Assembly (NCBI GenBank): GCA_963921825.1
Contig: OY997589.1
Location: forward strand, 74,880,523-74,944,522
Origin: Erodium maritimum
Lineage: Eukaryota > Streptophyta > Magnoliopsida > Geraniales > Geraniaceae
Reading direction: 5' to 3'
Length of the DNA: 64,000 nucleotides
Shown: piece by piece, positions 56,105 through 64,000 of the stretch
Layout of the letters: every line of letters begins with the position of its first letter
Numbering within the stretch: position 1 is the first letter of the stretch
Translations under genes and position numbers: made by a program
Notes under the pieces: model-generated
What the model was told of the DNA's origin: nothing
The model's input: the letters and a program-made list of their open reading frames with translations, nothing else
The model's database searches: none

Positions 56105-58067
56105 TAGTACCAAACCAAGAAAACGAACAGACAAACCAATAAACGAACATACATTCAAGAATAAGAATAAAGGGACAAGCATTTCATTCATCTGTCAAGC
56201 AACACACATCGGTACACACTTTCATCACAACCAAGACAACTAACACCCTTTCATACTTACCATACACTTACATGTCGCCAACCATCGGTACATCGATCAC
56301 CTGATTGCACCCCTTTGGCACAACCAGTCATACTCGATCATCCGTTCAACTAACAATTATATCAACATAAACACTCGATCAACCAAGCATGCATTCAACC
56401 AATCAATCATCAAGTGAACGAACAAATAGTCATTCGATAAGAGAAGCTAATCTAGTTTCATTAGACTCTTAAATTAACCTAATAATTATCAATCAAGCAT
56501 GTGATCCTAGCACACAACTAATCCGAGAGCTCTTCACAGCCTCTCTACCAGTAAATCAAGTTCCCAAGTATTGAAAGCACACTTCACTAATTGTCGTCGT
56601 CCTAAACATGCATATTAGACTCATCCATTTATTAGTAATTGAAATACGATTATTCTAATTATTCGCATCCTATAGGCAATTCTAGGACCTTTCCGATTTT
56701 ATTATCCTAATCATGCATACTAAGCATTAATTAAGAAATTATGACTTTCCCTACCTCGCAGTCTTCCTCTAATAAAACTCTGAAGAAACGCTCGAGTGGT
56801 CACCACTCCGTTCTTCACACGGGTTCCGGCGTGATCTTCGTCCTTCTAGCTCGGGTCCAAGCCCTTGATCCCGGGCGAAGTCCCTTCTAGGTTTGACACA
56901 TAAAAATGTCCAATCAATACCAATAAAAGTCGAAAGGTCCACTGATATAACCAAAAAGGTCCTTTGAATTCTCACCTTTAATTAATTAAATCCACTAATT
57001 AAGTCTGTTTTTAAAATAATTTCTGTCAAACCGGGTTGACCCGGATTCGTATCCGGACCCGGCCCAGATCCGGCCTGACCCGGTCCAGATCCGGCCTGAC
57101 CCGGACCTTGAGCCTGGCCCGTCTCTGGTTCTGTCCGGCCCAAGGCATGCTCACAGGCCCAATGGCCCGCGTCCGACCATCAGGTCCACTCCCAGGTCCT
57201 GGCTCGAGCTGCGGGACGCCGGTGACGGCGCTAGGGTTCCGGTTGCTCTCCGTTGACGGTGGCGGCGCCGGGGAGGTCCACGGCGGTCTGCGACGGCGGT
57301 GGACGTGCTTGGAGCTCGGGGACTCGAGGGGAAGAGTGGTGGAGGCAAACCCGAGCTTCCCGGCCAGGTCTGACGGCCAAAAGGTCTCGCCGGAGCTGAT
57401 ACACCAGATCTGGAGCGCGGAGCTCCGGCGACGTTCTCCGGTCGCTCCTGCCCCCAAACCCAGCGCCAAACTTGGGGGATTTCCGGCGGAAAGGAACGGG
57501 GAAAAGGATCTGGCGAGGAATCGACCCCACCGTTGTAGCCCGTGCTCGAGTTTAGGACGGCGAGGTTGTACGACGGCGAGAGTCTTGAACGGAATCGAGG
57601 TTGAAGGAGGACGGGGTTTCAGGCGGTGGATTTTGTCGCGGATGGACGCAGATGAAGGAGAGGGAAGAGTGGGAGCTGGGGAAGAAGCTGGAGGTGAAGG
57701 ATGATGTCGGAGAAGAGGGAGGAGCTCGGACGGGAGCTCTTGCTCGAGAACTCGAGAGAGAAGACCGAGCTCTCGCCTCGGTTTGCGTGCTCCAGAAATG
57801 GGCATCGAAACGGCGCGACGCAGGGTAGAGGAACTTAGGGTTGGGCTCGCTCTCGCTGGGCCTGGGCGCGTGCGACTTGGGCCTGGCCCAACGCGATGAA
57901 CTGAGCCCAGAACCATCCCAGTGCCAGTTCAGCCCACTCCGCCCTTTTTTTTTCTTTTTCTTCCTTTTTTTTTTGAATTTTCTTCTCAAAATTTACTCGT
58001 TGCAAAAACTCTCCCCGACGTTTTCTAATTCGATTTAATACCCTTCTTGAAAGAGCGGGGTTTTACA
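54881..58067 (-). repeat. 5' LTR of Gypsy element 2, 3187 bp
   Basis: The plus strand reads TGTCACGCCCC...GGGGTTTTACA. Same architecture as the left LTR: conserved motif at 55173-55186, array area near 55640-56110, GC-rich part at 57030-57900. A run of 30 C lies at 56071-56100. The long minus-strand frame 57026-57916 is in the GC-rich part and is not matched by an equal frame in the left LTR. Confidence 0.88.
56071..56100. repeat. 30-base C homopolymer in LTR
   Basis: cggatta, then 30 C, then ggtgtag. The corresponding place in the other LTRs reads accccctcggtgtagg, so the run replaced a normal short C-stretch. Confidence 0.9.
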
Positions 58068-58508
58068 GGTGAGCTTACGCTCAGTAGGGAAAATAATCGG
58101 TAAAAACACCCTCGAATTTTGTAATAAAACCAAATTAACACTAATAGTCACAATTTACAATTAACACGATTAACCAACAAGATGCTAAGATAAAGAGAAC
58201 AATAAGAATATTCAACGCTTTAAGGAAAAACAGTATTCAAGAAGATTAAGGAAAGGCGATGTAATCTTTGATAAGGCGACTAAAGAGAGAACATATAAAT
58301 CTCACGTCGATAACTTAAACCATAATACTCCGATCCATAATAAGTCCTTGTGTCATGTTGGATACAATACTCCGATCCATAATTGGTCCTTGTGTCATGT
58401 CGGATTTCCCCTCGGTCCAGAGGAGACACATACGTCGGGGCTACCGGAAACATCCCTGAAGGGACGCATAACGTCGGGATTCTCGGAAATGTCCCCAAAG
58501 GACGATAG
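58068..58508 (-). repeat. Fragment of another Gypsy LTR
   Basis: It starts at the conserved gtgagcttacgctcagta motif and runs parallel to 45634-46070 of the left LTR of element 2 with high similarity. It begins directly after the end of element 2 and is entered by Copia C at 58509. Confidence 0.85.
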
Positions 58509-60195
58509 TGTTAGTCTTAGTGCCCGTAGTTCAATCCTAAATGTCCAAATGTATATATCATCGTTAGCAATAAAATTAAAGCGGCTTTATATTACTTATG
58601 TGTTGGAGTAATATATCGATGTGTGCTCTGATCTATGCCCACCATGCGAATAGAACCATAGATCGAGATAGATCACACTCGATGGGTCCCTAGTCAACAA
58701 AGCTTCACTAGAAGCGACTAGTATGAAAGATGGCTCTTTATGGCTTACGTTCTGTTAGTCATTGGAATGAGATTCCGGAGTCTGATCATAGATATCATGT
58801 GGGACATGATATTGGACGACCCGTCCTGAATATGTGCCATAGATTAAGTCATGAACATATTCAGTGTTGTAGCTTGTCATGTATCCTTAGACCAAGGAGT
58901 CTTTGTGATCGCTATGTAGTCAACAACTGAGTTTGACCTGAGCCTAACGTTGTCCGTAACAGGGCTTCCATAACGGCCAGGATTGGCTTGGGGACGGGCT
59001 ACATGAGTGACACGAAAGACGGCTAAGGGATTTATCCCTCATACTAAGGTATGGGAAAGATATCGGTTCTCGGCCACTTGATCGAGAGTGACTGGAAGAA
59101 TAGCATGGCCATGCACATGATACTGGGTATCATATCTTCAGTCATCTCACATATCAAGGAACGGTGATTGAGAATAATAAGGATGACGGCTCTATGCCTT
59201 ATCTCAATCAGGATATCGGAGATAAAAGGATAATGACAGGGATGACGGAAAGGTTAGAATCGACAGCGTCGATTCGTTATGCAGTGTCAGGCAATACTAA
59301 AGTCTCGTTAGTTGCCACTTAAATAGGATCAAGTAAAATGGGATTTTACGTTGATCTATTGACATGCATAAACCTAAGGGTCACACCGGAGGATGAAACT
59401 CATTGACACATTTATGGAGAATGGCCAAAAGGGAGTTGTCTCGGGACATGACCAAAACTGGGTTTTGGGTCATGTGCTCGTACGTGAATAGGACTTTACG
59501 GATCGAGACAAGGCTTGGAGTCTTGGGATTGATCGCGTCGGATAATGTTGGACATTTCCGGTATGGAAGGCTTGGAGGCGATGAGCGAATCACGGGACCT
59601 CGTTAGAAATGGCCACGGGCCATGTTCCAAGAGGCCCATGAAAGGCCCATGCAACCAAGGCCCATGGAACTAATTAATCAATTCTTGATTAATTAGTACT
59701 AAGTAAGCAAGACAAAGATTAAGGTGTTGGTGATTCACCACCTAACCCAATCTTGTCTTGCCATACTTGTCCTATTTACACCTTACTTGACACCATACTT
59801 GTCCCATGCCTTTAGTTGGACAAGTATGGGTTTTGTTATGTTTAAGTCATCTTTTTTCAACATAACAAACACAAGACAAGAATAGGAAACACATTTTCTC
59901 TCCCTCTTCCATGGCCATTTCGGGTTTGGCTAGTTTCCTCCTCCATTTTTGTGTTCTTGAGTCCTCAAAGAGAAGAACTACGTGGCTTTGATTCCCATGT
60001 GGATACTTAGGCGTCTTGGAGACTCAAGCCAATCATTCGTTAACCGGTGTTCTTGTTTTGGTAAGAACTAGTGCTGAATTTTTCTCTTGTTAATCCATTC
60101 TTTGTTAGTTGTTTCATGGTTCTAATTGTCTCTTGGTTTTCATTGATTTTCCGCTGCGAGTTGGTTCATCTCCAACCCTACCTCGAGACCCAACA
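58509..60195 (+). repeat. 5' LTR of Copia C, 1687 bp
   Basis: One base shorter than the LTRs of copy A (ccatacttgtcc versus ccatactttgtcc near 59765). A handful of substitutions, for example gacccgtcctg near 58818. Confidence 0.95.
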
Positions 60196-60196
60196 G

Positions 60197-60209
60197 TGGT
60201 ATCAGAGCC
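60197..60209 (+). other. Primer-binding site of Copia C
   Basis: TGGTATCAGAGCC, the same site and spacing as in copy A. Confidence 0.95.
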
Positions 60210-61752
60210 GTGCTACCTTCGGGATTCACAAGACGGTGTTCAAAGTTTCGGTTTTGCTTGAAAGTTTCGTTTTTGGCATGTTGTTTTGCTAAATTGTTTG
60301 ATAACATGTTTTAAATTCTTGTTCATGGATTTAATGCATGTAAAATGAATTTTTGAAAATTATTTCAAATCTGGAAATTTTGAAAAAAATTTGATTTTTC
60401 GGGTCTCGGGAGCGGGACTCTCGGGGAGCCGAAACCGGGACCGAACGGGGCTCCGTTGGACGGAGCTAGGCCAAGCATGACCATTGGATGGTTGATATGC
60501 CAAGGCTAAACCGTTTTGTTAGTTATGACGAGTTTGGAACCGTCATGACGAACTCGAAGATCAAATGTTCAAAAGTTTCATTTTTGAACGGTTTCGATAA
60601 ACCGAGCATCAAAAAAATTTCGAAACTTGGCTATTAATTAAAACCGGAAAATCACATGATGTTTGATAACATTCTTGTTTGATAACACGATGTGTGATGT
60701 GATGTTGGCATGGTGTACATAATAGCCCCGAGCTCAATTTAATTATTTATCGCTTTTCACGGCCTGCGAGCCGTTAGAGTTAACGTGTAATTATTCTTTC
60801 AAGGTGTGGTCGTCGAACCACTTGTTTGTAATATTTATTTATTCCCGACCTGCGAGTCGTGTATTAAATTGTAATATTTTACTCAAGACGAAGAAAGGGC
60901 GAAAAGGTCATTTGGTGACTTTTCGGGTGTTGGCATCGGCTTGGAGTCGGTGGAGCTCAAGAAGCTAGTGGGAGTTAGTTTAGGGGGCTATTATGTGCAC
61001 ATTTATCGCTTTATGCTTGGTTTAGTTTATGCATGATTAATTCTATGTGTTTTAGAATTGCATGCTTAACTTTATTTACCGAGCATATCACCTCACATGC
61101 AAAGATAAAATTGGAATTTTAATCCTTGTGTGTGAACCCTTAGAACCGTCATTGCATTGGATGTAGTTGACGGGTTCAAAGGAAGAATTACATTGGATGT
61201 AATTTGAGGCATCATTGCATTTGGAATGTAGTTGATGTGCTCATCGCATCTAGGATGTGCCAAAGTTTTGAACACAACTGGACAAGTAAAAGCGGGTCAT
61301 GTCCGATACCTCCCAATCATCAACACCTTACTACCTCCCCGTCCTATGGTTGTCGTGCGCATTAGCGGAGCATCCATGGGGAAGCGGGGTAGTAGGTTTG
61401 GACAACATATGTGGGTGTCGTGCGCATTAGCGGAGCACCTACATAGTGACGAGCCATAGTTGAAAATTGGTGGACCCGACTACGATTCTCGGCCTGAGGT
61501 TGAGCTAGGGTAACAGATAGGGTAAGTCGTGTACATAAGTACATACCCTAGCCAAGAGTCACATTGAATGTGATTGGATGGAGTCCTACCTACATAGCTC
61601 GATTAAGTGGTGAGCATTAGTTCAGCTTAATCGAGTGAATCAAGGATCTTGGTTTCAGATTCTAAAGGTTTAGAATTGATTGTTGGTGTTTAAGCTTGAT
61701 CTTCATAAAATTTATTCAGTTTACTGATTGAATTTTATCTGTTGTAGATCAA

Positions 61753-62461
61753 ATGGCAAATTCAGCGAACATTAATAGTTTGTCATTAAAAACCATTCTT
61801 GACAGGGTCAAGCTAAATGGGACAAACTATTTGGACTGGTACAGAATTTTGAGGATAGTCCTCAAGTCTGAACGCAAAGAATATGTCCTTGACAAGGCTG
61901 TCTCTAAGACCATATCAGAGTTACATGAAGTGTCATCAGCTGCTGAGAAGAATATCTCAGGGATCTGGGATCCAAGGATATTCTGATGGTCAACAAGGGA
62001 ATTGGAAGTGGCAAGGGCTGGGCCCATGCGCACTTGGCAGGAAAGATGAGACACCTGAGAATGTCTGCTTCTACTGCCAACAGCCTGGTCATTGGAACCG
62101 GGATTACAGGAAGTTCACGGCTGATCTGAAGAAGGGCAGTGGGACTGCGCCTTCATCAAATAGCCTGGATGATCTGAAGAAGGGCAGTAGGACTGCGCCT
62201 TCATCAGGAAACCTGGATGATCTAAGGAAGGGCGGTGGGATCGTGCCTTCATTCGGTATTAACTCTATAGAGCTACATCTCTCTACTTCCAAAGATTCAT
62301 GGGTATTAGATACCATGACTGAATCTCACACATGCACTAATATATGGTGGCTGAAAGTAGGAGAGATTTGGAAAGCACGAAATGGACCTCAGAGTTGTGG
62401 CAACTGCTGTAGGATCCATGAGTCTTGCTTTGCCAAGAGGCCTTGTCTTAGTATTGTATAA
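61753..62461 (+). pseudogene. Copia C gag (deleted) and protease remnant
   Basis: The first gag frame (61753-61986) encodes the same 77 residues as copy A. The zinc knuckle again ends in Tyr instead of Cys. The protease site reads SWVLDTMTESHTC (copy A: DTR), against DTG in functional proteases. Thus the gag deletion and damaged knuckle are shared, while the protease position differs between copies. Confidence 0.88.
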
Positions 62462-63114
62462 TGTATATTGCATACCTACTTTTAGTAGGAATATTATATC
62501 TGTATCCGTGTTTGACAAGGAAGGATATAATGTTAATATTGGAAATGGAGTTTTCAATGTTCTATGCAATGATATGTTTTATACCAGTACTGACATGGTT
62601 GGAGGATTGTACATATTAGATATGGGTAACAATGCCTCAAGTTCTATATATTCCGTTAATACCAAGAGGTCTAAATCCAACGATTTAAACCTAACTCTGT
62701 TATGGTACTGTCATTTGGGTCGCATAAACAAGAAGCGCCTATCAGCACTTCAGAAGTGCGGGCTTTTAGGTTCATTCGAATTCCATTCGATCGATAGGTG
62801 CAAGGTTTGTTTGATGGGCAAAATGACTAAAGTGCCCTTTATCGATCGCGATGAAAGGGCGGGTGAATTATTGGGGCTGATACACTCGAATGTGTGTAGA
62901 CCAATAAGTTCACTTGCCAGGAGGGGTTTTAGCTACTTTATCACATTTACTGATGATTACAGTAAATATGGTTATGTCTATTCGGTGAGACATAAGTCTG
63001 AAGCTTTTGATAAATTCAAAGAGTTTAAGACTATAGTAGAAAACCAGCTCGACAAAGGTATTAAGGCACTTCGATTGGATCGAGGTGGAAAATACTTGAC
63101 CACAGAGTTATTAG
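62462..63114 (+). pseudogene. Copia C integrase remnant, truncated
   Basis: Same frame as in copy A (GRINKKRLSALQKCG, CKVCLMGKM, FITFTDDYSKYGYVY, LRLDRGGKYLTTEL), interrupted by the LTR of copy D. The reading frame runs on into the inverted LTR for 18 codons and stops at 63170. Confidence 0.9.
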
Positions 63115-64000
63115 TGTTGGGTCTCGAGGTAGGGTTGGAGATGAACCAACTCGCAGCGGAAAATCAATGAAAACCAAGAGACGATTAAAACCATGAAACA
63201 ACTAACAAAGAATGGATTCACAAGAGAAAAATTCAGCACTAGTTCTTACCAAAACAAGAACACCGGTTAACGAATGATTGGCTTGAGTCTCCAAGACGCC
63301 TACGTATCCACATGGGAATCAAAGCCACGTAGTTCTTCTCTTTGAGGACTCAAGAACACAAACATGGAGGTGGAAACTAGCCAAACCCGAAATGGCCATG
63401 GAAGAGGGAGAGAAAATGTGTTTCCTATTCTTGTCTTGTGTTTGTTATGTTGAAAAAAGATGACTTAAACATAACAAAACCCATACTTGTCCAACTAAAG
63501 GCATGGGACAAGTATGGTGTCAAGTAAGGTGTAAATAGGACAAAGTATGGCAAGACAAGATTGGGTTAGGTGGTGAATCACCAACACCTTAATCCTTGTC
63601 TTGCTTACTTAGTACTAATTAATCAAGACTTGATTAATTAGTTCCATGGGCCTTGGTTGCATGGGCCTTTCATGGGCCTCTTGGAACATGGCCCGTGGCC
63701 ATTTCCAACGAGGTCCCGTGATTCGCTCATCGCCTCCAAGCCTTCCATACCGGAAATGTCCAACATTATCCGACGCGATCAATCCCAAGACTCCAAGCCT
63801 TGTCTCGATCCGTAAAGTCCTATTCACTTACGCGCACATGACCCAAAACCCAGTTTTGGTCCTGTCCCGAGACAACTCCCTTTTGGCCATTCTCCATAAA
63901 TGTGTCAATGAGTTTCATCCTCCGGTGTGACCCTTAGGTTTATGCATGTCAATAGATCAACGTAAAATCCCATTTTACTTGATCCTATTTAAGTGGCAAC
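63115..64000 (-). mobile_element. Copia copy D: inverted LTR, running off the window
   Basis: It starts TGTTGGGTCTCGAGG, the reverse complement of the LTR end, and follows the family LTR to the window edge (886 bp). Only few differences from copy A (for example at 63830, gcgcacatg). It could be a complete element, a solo LTR or a fragment. Confidence 0.92.

Larger units (their letters stand above)
45350..58067 (-). mobile_element. Ty3/Gypsy element 2 (chromovirus-like), with both LTRs
   Basis: A 12.7-kb element with two LTRs of about 3.18 kb, a Met-tRNA-like primer-binding site, a long leader, gag with zinc knuckles and an integrase C-terminal relic next to the 3' LTR. The LTRs differ in many places, so it is old. 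Protease, reverse transcriptase and most of integrase were not found. Left flank is Harbinger sequence. Right flank is a piece of another LTR of the same family, so no target duplication can be matched. Confidence 0.85.
58509..63114 (+). mobile_element. Copia copy C, 5' part, cut by Copia D
   Basis: It matches copy A at an offset of 55073 with few substitutions: 5' LTR, primer-binding site, leader, gag/protease and integrase. It shares the gag deletion and the protease and knuckle changes of copy A. The integrase frame is cut at 63114, within LTTELL, by an inverted LTR. The remainder and the 3' LTR are outside the window. Confidence 0.94.

Noticed and set aside
57026-57916. 296-codon minus-strand frame
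   Set aside because: Lies in the GC-rich part of an LTR where stop codons are rare on any strand. The other LTR of the element has no equivalent long frame, and the peptide is low-complexity Pro/Ser/Arg. Kept only as context for the GC-rich finding.
45350-58067. Target-site duplication for Gypsy element 2
   Set aside because: Left flank gggca and right flank ggtga do not match, and the flanks are of different origin, so none is claimed.

Overview
The window is nuclear DNA of a flowering plant, probably a eudicot. Three protein-coding genes have plant-type intron/exon structure: a transmembrane-nine (TM9SF) gene, a glutamate decarboxylase, and a CYP71-like cytochrome P450. There is one tRNA-Asp(GTC) gene. 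Nearly everything else is transposable element: Ty1/Copia, Ty3/Gypsy, L1-type LINE, hAT and PIF/Harbinger. No bacterial-style operon, CRISPR array or rRNA is present. Identifications rest on reading motifs by eye, with no database search.

Layout, left to right. 1-2469: the first five exons of a TM9SF gene on the minus strand, running off the left edge, with its TATA box. 2470-14708: a decayed L1-type LINE split by an 8.46-kb Copia element (copy A, 3436-11896) whose two 1688-bp LTRs look identical. 14721-18692: an unclassified repeat (R1), a Copia RNase H relic, and an ORF1-only LINE insertion (16037-18123) with a 16-bp target duplication. 18694-18765: tRNA-Asp. 18861-19454: an unrecognised, once-interrupted reading frame. 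21308-23106: an apparently intact five-exon glutamate decarboxylase on the minus strand with a TATA box. 23630-24180: repeat R2, related to R1. 24525-27375: a hAT transposase relic. 27376-31300: the 5' half of a Gypsy element (minus strand: LTR, PBS, leader, start of gag), followed by a second piece of hAT. 31828-34155: a truncated inverted Copia LTR and a Tat/Athila-type Gypsy relic (LTR, PBS, start of gag). 34156-35922: a Copia reverse transcriptase/RNase H relic joined in frame to a P450 gene (35926-37525) that lacks its start codon and has one premature stop.

38050-45349 is a PIF/Harbinger transposon holding a solo Gypsy LTR (38287-44042), which itself holds a second solo LTR (39163-41948). 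Both carry perfect 5-bp target duplications. 45350-58067 is a second Gypsy element on the minus strand with both LTRs (about 3.18 kb each), a gag with zinc knuckles, an integrase C-terminal relic and a leader duplicated in tandem. 58068-58508 is another Gypsy LTR fragment. It is entered by Copia copy C (58509-63114), which is cut by an oppositely oriented Copia LTR (copy D, 63115-64000) that runs off the right edge.

The most notable system is the Copia family of copies A, C and D. The LTRs, the primer-binding site and (in copy A) the polypurine tract are intact and very similar between copies. Gag, protease, integrase and reverse transcriptase carry the same disabling lesions in A and C. The family therefore looks non-autonomous and recently mobilised in trans. 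Copy A also has an unusually long (11-bp) target-site duplication. GAD is the only gene in the window that looks both complete and functional.
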